Assembly (NCBI GenBank): GCA_900552855.1 | Contig: USBG01000032.1 | Coordinates: 1 to 14,948 of the forward strand | Direction: 5' to 3' | Length of the DNA stretch: 14,948 bases | From: an uncultured Phascolarctobacterium sp. | GTDB lineage: Bacteria > Bacillota > Negativicutes > Acidaminococcales > Acidaminococcaceae | In this document: positions 1 to 6,512 of the stretch, piece after piece | How positions within the stretch are numbered: position 1 is the stretch's first letter | Layout: every line of letters begins with the position of its first letter | Notes under the pieces: generated by a model | The model's database searches: none | The model's input: the letters and a program-made list of their open reading frames with translations, nothing else | Told to the model about the DNA's origin: nothing | Program-made: the position numbers and the translations under genes

Positions 1-239
1 ATAATAGGGGCCATTGGATATAGGGATGGCATACCTGTTAAAAAACTACTTAATAAAGGTGTCAGGATACCTATAAATAAACCCTTACGCCAACCAAGAA
101 GCAGTCCCGCCATAAGTACAGGGATATGCATAGGTAGAAAAATTTTTCCTGCCATGCCAAACATATGAAAGGCAATGGGCAGGAGCAGGCCGCAGGCTAG
201 AAAAAGTGCGGGCAGGGTAAGCTGTTGTTTTATGTTCAT
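1..239 (-). CDS. ECF transporter S component, 5' part only
   Basis: Reading the minus strand from the ATG at 239 gives about 79 codons that stay open to the window edge, so the C-terminal part is missing. The protein begins MNIKQQLTLPALFLACGLLL and is strongly hydrophobic. It carries the segments LPMHIPVLMAGLLLGWRKG and LTPLLSSFLTGMPSLYPMAP. These are the characteristic MHIPV..AGLLLG and TPLLSSLLTGMP blocks of ECF-type S components of the PF12822-like group, membrane proteins that bind a vitamin or cofactor precursor and dock on a shared EcfA-A'-T energising module. The substrate cannot be told from this fragment. An in-frame ATG at 251 is possible, but its AAAGGA motif lies too close; the ATG at 239 has it about 12 bases away. 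A hairpin followed by T residues lies 42 bases upstream (281-335) and could attenuate expression. Confidence 0.8.
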   Translation of the reverse strand, partial: MNIKQQLTLPALFLACGLLLPIAFHMFGMAGKIFLPMHIPVLMAGLLLGWRKGLFIGILTPLLSSFLTGMPSLYPMAPI

Positions 240-554
240 GATAATTTGCATTCCTTTGAATTTTATAAATATTTTCGCAAAGAAAAAGCTATGAGGGCGC
301 ACTCCTTCAAGAAGTGCTGTAGCCTTCATAGCTTTTGCGTTTTTATATAGTTGTTTATAGCTTAAGATACCATTAATTTTTAATAGAAAAAGGAGTAAGA
401 CACCATAAATGTTAGTTTTTTTATTAGGCTGTCTTTGTATACAGTTTTGTGGCAGTTATTTGATTGCAGCAGCTTTTGGGGACTTACTCTGTATTGCTGC
501 CTAAGCTGCTTCTGCAGCCTTAAGTCACTCTTGTGACCGATTTAAGTTGGCGTT
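240..554 (-). other. Gene-free spacer and possible leader before the ECF gene
   Basis: These 315 bases lie between the glycosyltransferase stop codon and the ECF gene, both on the minus strand. No convincing small gene was seen. Read on the minus strand, it contains a GTCAC/GTGAC hairpin just after the stop. Next come GGCTGC, then GCAGC twice, then GCTGCTGC, which can pair in alternative ways (about 462-520), and finally the terminator-like hairpin at 281-335. I could not match it to TPP, FMN, preQ1, THF or cobalamin riboswitch consensus sequences. It could be simply a 3' untranslated region plus terminator. Confidence 0.5.
281..335 (-). terminator. Intrinsic terminator or attenuator before the ECF gene
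   Basis: On the minus strand an outer 10-bp stem (AAAGCTATGA pairing with TCATAGCTTT, plus strand 285-294 and 326-335) encloses a second stem-loop. The inner hairpin is GCACTTC-TTGAA-GGAGTGC with one G-T wobble (plus strand 299-317). The structure runs directly into TTTTTCTTT. It ends transcription either from the upstream glycosyltransferase gene or conditionally before the ECF S-component gene. Confidence 0.75.
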
Positions 555-1415
555 TTACATAGTAGTGCCATTAGTTAGGGTGATAACCTGCATTTTAGCC
601 TCTGCCTGTTGTCCCTGATTAATATAGCCGTAACGTAGCATTTCCTTTAATACAAGCTGCTGACGTTTTTTACATTCATGAGGATTTTCTAAGGGGTTAA
701 GAGCGCTGGGAGCATAGGGCAGTGATGCTATTACTGCAGCCTCTGCTAAGGTTAACGCTGAAGGTGCTTTACCAAAATAGAGGCGGCTAGCATCGTGAAT
801 GCCGTTGGCGCCTGCTCCGAAGTAAGTGGTATTTAAATAAAGCTCTAAGATTTCGTCCTTGGAGTATTCTGATTCCATGACTAAGGACAGAATTGCTTCA
901 TACACCTTTCTTTCCATAGATTGCTCGTCTGTTAATAGTACATTTTTTACAAGCTGTTGGGTAAGGGTACTGCCTCCCTGGAGAACCTCGCCAGCACTCA
1001 TATTAATAAGAAAAGCGCGGGCAATGCTGGTCAGTGCCACGCCATCGTGATTATAAAAGTCGTGGTCCTCGATAGCTATAAGTGCTCTGGGAACATCCTG
1101 AGACATAGAGCTTAAGGGAGTCCAGTCAGGTCTTTGACGAATAGGGTCTATATATTCGTCAAGGTTCATAGCTATATAAAATTTTTGCATAGGCTCGGGC
1201 CACTCCTCTTGGGGTGGAAGCAAGGCAAAGAAAATAGCCTTGACAGCCTTTTCCTTATGCTTATCCTCTTTATTATCCTGCTCATTGCCCTGAGAAGAGC
1301 CTTGCTGCTGCTCCTGCTTGATTGGCGGCAGGGATGGCTGATCCTCCTTGACGAAGCTGTCGTAGCCAACCATGCCTGCAAAGATGAGCAATGCCATAAT
1401 TATTGTTTTCACCAT
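555..1415 (-). CDS. Monofunctional GT51 peptidoglycan glycosyltransferase
   Basis: This 286-residue protein polymerises lipid II into glycan strands on the outer face of the membrane. Residues 3-20 form one hydrophobic N-terminal segment (signal anchor). A Gln/Glu/Lys/Asp-rich linker follows at about 23-57, with a second short hydrophobic patch at 58-66. The GT51 domain covers about 85-270. It shows the EDxxFxxHxG motif with catalytic Glu116 (EDHDFYNHDG), GGSTLTQQLVKN at 147-158, RKxxE with Glu173, then ELYLNTTYFGAGANGI. The protein stops right after the glycosyltransferase domain, so there is no penicillin-binding transpeptidase domain. Monofunctional MtgA enzymes are usually about 230-250 residues; the extra length is the linker. 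The ATG at 1415 is preceded by GAGAGG eight bases away. A truncated class A PBP is the alternative, but no transpeptidase remnant was seen in the downstream 300 bases. Confidence 0.9.
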   Translation of the reverse strand: MVKTIIMALLIFAGMVGYDSFVKEDQPSLPPIKQEQQQGSSQGNEQDNKEDKHKEKAVKAIFFALLPPQEEWPEPMQKFYIAMNLDEYIDPIRQRPDWTPLSSMSQDVPRALIAIEDHDFYNHDGVALTSIARAFLINMSAGEVLQGGSTLTQQLVKNVLLTDEQSMERKVYEAILSLVMESEYSKDEILELYLNTTYFGAGANGIHDASRLYFGKAPSALTLAEAAVIASLPYAPSALNPLENPHECKKRQQLVLKEMLRYGYINQGQQAEAKMQVITLTNGTTM

Positions 1416-1448
1416 AATAGTGTACCTCTCAATTGAATACTTACTATT

Positions 1449-1477
1449 ATTTTAACAAGAAAGCGCTGTTTTGGCAA
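1449..1477 (-). promoter_or_regulatory. Sigma-A-type promoter for the glycosyltransferase gene
   Basis: On the minus strand, TTGCCA (plus 1472-1477) is followed by a 17-base spacer and TAAAAT (plus 1449-1454). This lies about 35 bases before the start codon. Spacing and both hexamers fit a vegetative promoter. Confidence 0.6.
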
Positions 1478-1931
1478 AGACTTGTAGCAATGCTGCTTGT
1501 AAATAGTTGTAAATGACTAAAGAGCTGGAGCTATAGCATGATTTGCGCTGAAGGGGGAAGCCGTGGTAAATGGGAGTTGCTTTTTGCTATTTCCATAGTT
1601 GTATTTTATGAAAATTTAAAATATTCATAATTTGATGTTTGTATAGAAATATTGCATTAAGTATGAATATTCAGATTTTTGTGAATAATGTTAATAATTA
1701 AATTTTAACGGTGATTACGCTAAATAAATGAAGGTGATTGCTGGATTTTTTATGGACCAGCTATTTTAATGGATGACAAAGTCGAGGAAGTGGCGAAAAA
1801 TGCTGAAATAAAGCGGATTTATCAGTGCTTATAAAAGGGCGGTAATGAAAAATATATTATGCTGTTTATGTTGGCAGAAACGCTGTAAATGAGAAAAATT
1901 TTATTTTTTTATTAAAATAAGTGAAAAAGTA
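1478..1931. other. Gene-free divergent spacer upstream of argC
   Basis: This is AT-rich DNA between the two divergent promoters. Apart from a short coding-like stretch at 1724-1834 (listed separately), I see no gene. It contains a TGAATATTCA palindrome at about 1668-1677 and runs of A/T just before the argC promoter that could act as an UP element. The 573-base distance between the two divergent genes is long for this otherwise compact window, which fits loss of an older gene. Confidence 0.5.
1724..1834 (+). pseudogene. Possible relic: C-terminal tail of an ABC transporter ATPase
   Basis: A 36-codon open stretch after a TAA at 1721 ends with TAA at 1832. Its last 21 residues (from the ATG at 1769) are MDDKVEEVAKNAEIKRIYQC plus a final Leu. 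The pattern [x]-K-x-EEVAxNxEIKRIY resembles the C-terminal end of LivG/LivF/LptB-type ABC ATPases, which typically read G-x-P-E-E-[IV]-x-x-[ND]-x-x-V-[RK]-x-x-Y-L-G. No Walker A, signature or Walker B motif precedes it and no ribosome binding site fits, so it cannot be a working transporter gene. The match is by eye on about 15 residues and could be chance. Confidence 0.3.
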
Positions 1932-1970
1932 CTTGCAAAATTATACAATATGGTTGTATAATTATTAATC
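1932..1970. promoter_or_regulatory. Tandem ARG boxes (ArgR operator) of argCJBDF
   Basis: Two degenerate copies of the ARG-box core TGAAT-wwww-ATTCA lie 21 bp apart centre to centre. The first is TGCAAAATTATACA at 1934-1947, matching 7 of 10 fixed positions. The second is TGTATAATTATTAA at 1955-1968, matching 8 of 10. The two 18-bp boxes (1932-1949 and 1953-1970) are separated by exactly 3 bp, the spacing known for hexameric ArgR operators. They cover the -35, the -10 and the start region, so bound ArgR would exclude RNA polymerase. The same geometry occurs at argG. Part of the region is also a perfect 9-bp inverted repeat (ATTATACAA / TTGTATAAT, 1940-1962). Confidence 0.65.
1933..1962 (+). 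promoter_or_regulatory. Promoter of the argCJBDF unit
   Basis: TTGCAA (1933-1938) and a perfect TATAAT (1957-1962) are separated by 18 bases, with TG just ahead of the -10. Transcription would start near 1969, about 20 bases before the argC ATG. The leader is therefore very short, holding little more than the AAAGGAGG ribosome binding site. It leaves no room for an attenuator, so control must act at initiation through the overlapping ARG boxes. Confidence 0.7.
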
Positions 1971-1988
1971 ATGTAAAGGAGGAAGGAT

Positions 1989-3023
1989 ATGAAGGTAAGT
2001 GTTATTGGAGCAACCGGTTATGCTGGAGTAGAACTTTTAAGACTTTTAGACGGTCATCCTGAGGCAGAGATTACTGCTATTACCTCTGAAAGTAGTACTG
2101 GTGAAGCTATTGCTGCTATGTATCCGCATTTATCCGGTCGTATAGAGAAGAATTTAGATTCTATGAAGAATATCGAAGCAATTGCAGAACAAAGCGATGT
2201 TATCTTTATAGCCTTGCCTCATGGGCATGCTATGAAGATAGGCAAGCTGTTGCGAGGAAGCAATTCTAAGATTATCGACTTGGGTGGAGATTATAGATTT
2301 AAGGATTACAAGGTTTTTGAAGAATGGTACAAGGTTACTCATCAGGATCCTGAGGCAAAGGCCGTTTATGGACTTACAGAGCTGTATCGTGACCAGATAA
2401 AGGATGCCCGATTGGTGGCTAATCCAGGCTGCTATACAACCTGCAGTATTTTGGCCATGGTACCACTGCTGAAGTATGGTTTGATTGAAACCAAGGGAAT
2501 TATAATTGATGCTAAATCAGGTACTACTGGTGCAGGACGTAGCCTGAAGCTGGGCAGCCTGTACTGCAGTGTTAATGAAAGCTTTAAGGCCTATGGTGTA
2601 GCTAATCATCGTCATACACCGGAGATTGAACAGGCTTATAGTGAGATTGCAGGCGAACAGGTTGTGGTGCAGTTTACTCCTCATCTTTTGCCTGTAGACC
2701 GTGGCATTTTTGCTACCTGCTATGCCCAATTAAAGGATGGAGTTAGTGATATGCAAATCGAGGAAGCATATCATGCCATGTATGGAAAAGAATTTTTTAT
2801 ACGTTTGCGAGGCAAGGGCAGTTATCCTGAGCTAAAAAATGTGCGCGCTTCTAATTATGTTGATTTAGGCTGGGAGATTGATAGACGCACAGGTCGTATT
2901 ATTGTTATGAATTGTATTGATAATCTCGTTAAGGGTGCGGCTGGTCAAGCTGTGCAAAATATGAATGTTATGTTTGGAATTGAAGAAACAATGGGCTTAA
3001 GGGCGTTACCTATAGTTCCATAG
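1989..3023 (+). CDS. argC: N-acetyl-gamma-glutamyl-phosphate reductase
   Basis: ArgC reduces N-acetylglutamyl phosphate to N-acetylglutamate semialdehyde with NADPH, the third step of arginine synthesis. The 344 residues match the family's usual length. The N-terminal Rossmann motif is VIGATGYAGVELLRLL (5-20), including the GxTGxxG-type dinucleotide loop. The catalytic cysteine is Cys148 in the hallmark ANPGCYTT. The strings GLTELYR (128-134), SGTTGAGR and NHRHTPEIEQ are typical of type 1 ArgC. The ATG at 1989 follows a strong AAAGGAGGAAGG. It is the first gene of the argCJBDF unit, directly after the ARG boxes, and argJ follows after 26 bases. Confidence 0.97.
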   Translation: MKVSVIGATGYAGVELLRLLDGHPEAEITAITSESSTGEAIAAMYPHLSGRIEKNLDSMKNIEAIAEQSDVIFIALPHGHAMKIGKLLRGSNSKIIDLGGDYRFKDYKVFEEWYKVTHQDPEAKAVYGLTELYRDQIKDARLVANPGCYTTCSILAMVPLLKYGLIETKGIIIDAKSGTTGAGRSLKLGSLYCSVNESFKAYGVANHRHTPEIEQAYSEIAGEQVVVQFTPHLLPVDRGIFATCYAQLKDGVSDMQIEEAYHAMYGKEFFIRLRGKGSYPELKNVRASNYVDLGWEIDRRTGRIIVMNCIDNLVKGAAGQAVQNMNVMFGIEETMGLRALPIVP

Positions 3024-3049
3024 CTTTAAAAGAAATGAGGGGAATTTTT

Positions 3050-4255
3050 ATGAAAAAGATAGAAGGCTGGTTAACAGCTCCTAAAGGTTTTATTGTATCC
3101 GGTGTTAGAGCTGGCCTTAAGGCAAGCGGTAAGCATGATGTTGCTTTGATTTATAGTACTGCTCCTGCTGTTTGTGGTGCAGTTTTTACTCAAAATAAAA
3201 TGTGTGCGGCTCCTGTGTTAGTAAGTCGTGAGGTAAATAAAAATCCAGGTGCTAGAGCTATTGTAGTAAATAGCGGTTGTGCCAATGCATGTACAGGTGA
3301 ACAAGGCTTAACAGATGCTAAAAAAATGCAAGCACACTGTGCGGAGCTTTTAGGTTTGCAGTCTGAAGAGGTATTTGTGTGCTCCACTGGCGTTATTGGT
3401 CAATTTTTGCCTATGGAAAAACTGTTGGTTGGCATTGCAGATGCAGTTGACTGCTTAGATGAGAATGGTGGCGAGGATTGTGCTCTTGCTATTAAAACTA
3501 CAGATACATTTACTAAACGTGCTGCTTATGAGGTAGAGCTTGGCGGCAAAACAGTCAAGATTGCAGGTATTGCTAAGGGCTCTGGTATGATTCATCCCAA
3601 CATGGCAACTATGCTGACCTTTATTACTACGGATGCTGCTATTGCACCTGATGTTTTAAAGCGTGCCGTAAAGGCTGCAGCAAATAAGTCCTTTAACATG
3701 GTTGTTGTTGATGGCGATACTAGTACTAACGACAGCATGATTGTGTTGGCAAATGGTTTAGCTGAAAATGAGATTATTTATTCCGAAGAGCATCCTGACT
3801 ATCCTGCCTTCTTTGAAGCTTTGCTGGCCTGCTCCACTGATTTGGCTAAGCTGATTGCCCATGATGGCGAGGGTGCGACTAAGTTTTTAGAGGTAAATGT
3901 AGTAGGTGCTGCTAACGAGGCGGATGCTAAGGCTGCTGCAATGTCTATTGCCAAATCTCCTCTTGTTAAAACTGCCTTCTTTGGTGAAGATCCTAACTGG
4001 GGACGTATTGTATGCGCAGCTGGCTATAGCGGTGCTGCAATGACTGCTGATAAGGTAAATTTGGAGATTGGTGGTGTGCGTTTAGTAGAAAATGGTATGA
4101 ATTGCAATGTTCCTGCTCAGGACCTAGTACCCATTATGAGCGAGCATGATATTTCGATGACCATAGATCTGGCAGCAGGTAATGAAAAAGCAACTGTATG
4201 GACCTGTGATTTTAGCTATGGTTATGTCAAGATTAACGGCGAATATCATACCTAA
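3050..4255 (+). CDS. argJ: Bifunctional ornithine acetyltransferase / N-acetylglutamate synthase
   Basis: ArgJ moves the acetyl group from N-acetylornithine to glutamate, closing the acetyl cycle. Many family members can also make N-acetylglutamate from acetyl-CoA. The 401-residue protein is made as a precursor that cleaves itself. The cleavage motif KGSGMIHPNMATML is present, with the nucleophile Thr187 following Ala186. Other family strings are VVNSGCANACTG, CSTGVIGQ, VDGDTSTNDS and GEDPNWGRI. A start at 3035 would add MRGIF, but those codons encode the GAGGGGAA ribosome binding site, so 3050 is preferred. No argE-type deacetylase is present, consistent with the cyclic pathway. Whether this enzyme is bifunctional or only the transferase cannot be told from sequence alone. 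Confidence 0.96.
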   Translation: MKKIEGWLTAPKGFIVSGVRAGLKASGKHDVALIYSTAPAVCGAVFTQNKMCAAPVLVSREVNKNPGARAIVVNSGCANACTGEQGLTDAKKMQAHCAELLGLQSEEVFVCSTGVIGQFLPMEKLLVGIADAVDCLDENGGEDCALAIKTTDTFTKRAAYEVELGGKTVKIAGIAKGSGMIHPNMATMLTFITTDAAIAPDVLKRAVKAAANKSFNMVVVDGDTSTNDSMIVLANGLAENEIIYSEEHPDYPAFFEALLACSTDLAKLIAHDGEGATKFLEVNVVGAANEADAKAAAMSIAKSPLVKTAFFGEDPNWGRIVCAAGYSGAAMTADKVNLEIGGVRLVENGMNCNVPAQDLVPIMSEHDISMTIDLAAGNEKATVWTCDFSYGYVKINGEYHT

Positions 4256-4336
4256 GCTTAGTTAAACTAAAGGCTATTTCTATATTAGAATTTGTGTTTA
4301 GAATGTTATGTTATTTAATATGAGGGGAATTTTATT

Positions 4337-5233
4337 ATGTTTGTAGATGACAAAAAGGTTGAGACCTTGATCGAAGCCTTGCCATATCTGGAGAAATTTA
4401 AAAATAAGATTATCGTAGTTAAATATGGCGGTAATGCAATGCTTAATGATGAGCTGAAAACCAAGGTGCTGCAGGATATTTTGTTTTTGCAATGCGCAGG
4501 CATGCGTCCTGTAGTTGTACATGGTGGTGGACCTGAAATTACAGCTATGATGAAGCAAGCTGGTATAAAAAGTGAATTTGTAGCAGGACTGCGCGTAACT
4601 GATGCAGCTACTGCTGCCATTGTAGAAACAGCACTTGTGGGCAAGGTAAATACTGATTTAGTTGGTCGCTTAAATCAGCTGGGAGCCAAGGCTGTTGGCT
4701 TAAGTGGTAAGGATGGTAAGCTGATTACAGCTAGAAAGCATTTGGCTGATGTATATGAGGATGGTAAAGTAAATCTTGTAGATGTAGGACTTGTTGGCAA
4801 TGTAGAGCATATTAATACAGAGCTGATAAGGATTCTTTTAGATAACGGCTTTATACCTGTAATTGCACCTACAGGTATTGGTGCTAAGGGTGAGGTTTAT
4901 AACATTAATGCAGATGTTGCTGCAGGCGAAATAGCAGGTGCTTTAGATGCAGAAAAGCTGTTGGTATTAACTGATGTTAAGGGTATTTATAGCAACTATC
5001 CTGATGAAGATAGCTTTCTTACTACAATGAGCTTTGAACAGGCTCAGGAGCTAATTATACGTGGTTCAGTTGAGGGTGGCATGATTCCTAAGGTTAGCTC
5101 ATGTATCACTGCTTTGGTTAAGGGTGCTAAAAAGGCTCATATTATTGATGGACGTATTCCTCATAGTATTCTTTTGGAAATTCTTAGTGATAAGGGTGTT
5201 GGTACCGAGGTTGTAAAAAGCTGTAGAAGTTAA
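4337..5233 (+). CDS. argB: Acetylglutamate kinase, probably arginine-sensitive type
   Basis: ArgB phosphorylates N-acetylglutamate with ATP and is the usual point of feedback control in the cyclic pathway. The 298-residue amino-acid-kinase fold shows the ATP-site string VVKYGGNAM with Lys29, the substrate loop VHGGGPE (61-67), and GLSGKDGKLI. An N-terminal extension (VETLIEALPYLEKFKNK) precedes the first strand, and the C-terminal part reads IIDGRIPHSILLEILSDKG followed by GVGTEV. Both are features of the hexameric, arginine-inhibited kinases (Thermotoga / Pseudomonas type) and are absent from the shorter arginine-insensitive E. coli enzyme (258 aa). Feedback inhibition is therefore inferred. 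The start follows TGAGGGGAA. The gene sits 81 bases after argJ and 17 bases before argD. Confidence 0.96.
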   Translation: MFVDDKKVETLIEALPYLEKFKNKIIVVKYGGNAMLNDELKTKVLQDILFLQCAGMRPVVVHGGGPEITAMMKQAGIKSEFVAGLRVTDAATAAIVETALVGKVNTDLVGRLNQLGAKAVGLSGKDGKLITARKHLADVYEDGKVNLVDVGLVGNVEHINTELIRILLDNGFIPVIAPTGIGAKGEVYNINADVAAGEIAGALDAEKLLVLTDVKGIYSNYPDEDSFLTTMSFEQAQELIIRGSVEGGMIPKVSSCITALVKGAKKAHIIDGRIPHSILLEILSDKGVGTEVVKSCRS

Positions 5234-5250
5234 GAAGGAGGAGTAATGCT

Positions 5251-6441
5251 ATGGATAAAAAAACTGTTATAGAACAAACTGAAAAATATTATCTTCCAGT
5301 CTTTGGTAGAAAGGCTATGGTTGTTGATCGTGGTCAGGGCTGCAGATTGTGGGATAATGAGGGCAACGAATATGTGGATTGCTTTGCAGGTATTGCAGTA
5401 AATTCACTTGGCTATAATCATCCTGCTCTTGTTAATGCTATTACTGAGCAGGCACAAAAAGTTATGCACTGCTCCAATCTTTATTACACAGAGATTCAGG
5501 CTAAGGCTGTAGGTGTTGTTGCAGAGGTTACTGGTATGGAGCGTGTGTTTTTTGCTAACTGCGGTGCCGAAGCTAACGAAGGAGCCTTAAAGCTGGCACG
5601 TAAATATGGCAAACAAAAGGCAGCCGGAAAGTTTAGGATTATTACAGCCTGGCATTCCTTCCATGGCCGTACTATGGCAACAGTTACAGCAACAGGTCAG
5701 CCTCATTATCAGGAGGGCTATGAGCCATTGCCCGCTGGCTATGAATATGTAGAATATGGAGATGCTGCTGCTTTAGAGGCAATGATGGGACCAGATGTGT
5801 GTGCTGTAATGCTGGAGCCTATTCAGGGCGAGGGTGGTGTTCATGTTCCAGAAGATGGATATCTACAAAAGGTACGTGATTTGTGCAATAAGTATGATGC
5901 CTTGCTGATTTTTGACGAGGTACAGACGGGTGTTGCACGTACAGGTGAATGGTTTGCCTATATGCATAGCGGCGTTAAGCCTGATGTACTTACTTTTGCT
6001 AAGGGTATTGGCGGTGGCTTTCCTGTAGCAGGCTTTGCAGTTCCTGAAAGCCTGGCACATGTCTTTAAGCCTGGTGATCATGGTGGCACCTTTGGTGGCA
6101 ATCCCTTGGCCTGCGCCGCAGTTTATGCAACGCTTACAACAATTAAAGCAGAAAAGCTTGTAGATAAGGCCGCTGTTAAGGGTGAATATTTTATGGAGCT
6201 GCTTAAAAGACTTCAGGAAAAATATCCAGATAAGGTAGTAGATGTTCGTGGTCGCGGACTAATGCTGGGGATGGAGCTAAATCAATCAGGACAGCCCATA
6301 GTAGAGCATTGTTTGACAAATAATGTGATTGTAAACTGTACTGCTGGAAATGTTATCCGTCTTGTACCACCGTTGATTATTTCTATTGAAGATATTAATA
6401 CTGTTGTGACAGCTTTGGATAAAGCCTTAGCTGCTCTGTGA
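5251..6441 (+). CDS. argD: Acetylornithine aminotransferase
   Basis: ArgD is a PLP-dependent class III aminotransferase that converts N-acetylglutamate semialdehyde plus glutamate to N-acetylornithine. It is 396 residues long, normal for the family. Visible features are NCGAEANEGALKLARKYG (103-120), the ITAWHSFHGRT substrate and phosphate region, EPIQGEGGVH (189-198), the PLP-binding aspartate in FDEVQTGVART (Asp222), and the Schiff-base lysine Lys251 in TFAKGIGGGFP. The C-terminal RGRGLMLGMEL and VIRLVPPL segments are typical. Enzymes of this family may also act on succinyl-diaminopimelate, but the location inside the arginine unit supports ArgD. The ATG follows AAGGAGGAG. Confidence 0.96.
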   Translation: MDKKTVIEQTEKYYLPVFGRKAMVVDRGQGCRLWDNEGNEYVDCFAGIAVNSLGYNHPALVNAITEQAQKVMHCSNLYYTEIQAKAVGVVAEVTGMERVFFANCGAEANEGALKLARKYGKQKAAGKFRIITAWHSFHGRTMATVTATGQPHYQEGYEPLPAGYEYVEYGDAAALEAMMGPDVCAVMLEPIQGEGGVHVPEDGYLQKVRDLCNKYDALLIFDEVQTGVARTGEWFAYMHSGVKPDVLTFAKGIGGGFPVAGFAVPESLAHVFKPGDHGGTFGGNPLACAAVYATLTTIKAEKLVDKAAVKGEYFMELLKRLQEKYPDKVVDVRGRGLMLGMELNQSGQPIVEHCLTNNVIVNCTAGNVIRLVPPLIISIEDINTVVTALDKALAAL

Positions 6442-6512
6442 AATATGGAATAAGAAATTTAAATTAAAGATAATAAATATTTATTAAAGCTTTAAAATGA
6501 GGGGATTATATT

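Noticed and set aside
395..440. Possible preQ1 riboswitch because of an AAAAAACTAA-like string on the minus strand
   Set aside because: The required stem and C-rich loop of the class I preQ1 aptamer are missing upstream of the string.
1668..1677. TGAATATTCA palindrome as a third ARG box
   Set aside because: The two half-sites touch without the 4-bp spacer of a true ARG box, and it lies about 265 bases upstream of the promoter.
1845..1892. 15-codon cysteine-rich reading frame (MKNILCCLCWQKRCK) after an AAGGGCGG site, upstream of argC
   Set aside because: It lies upstream of the predicted argC promoter, so it would not be in that transcript. It contains only one Arg codon, and such short frames arise by chance in AT-rich DNA.
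6471..6486. 16-bp perfect palindrome TAATAAATATTTATTA between argD and argF
   Set aside because: It consists only of A and T in an AT-rich 71-base gap, with no T-run or clear promoter nearby. Chance occurrence is plausible.
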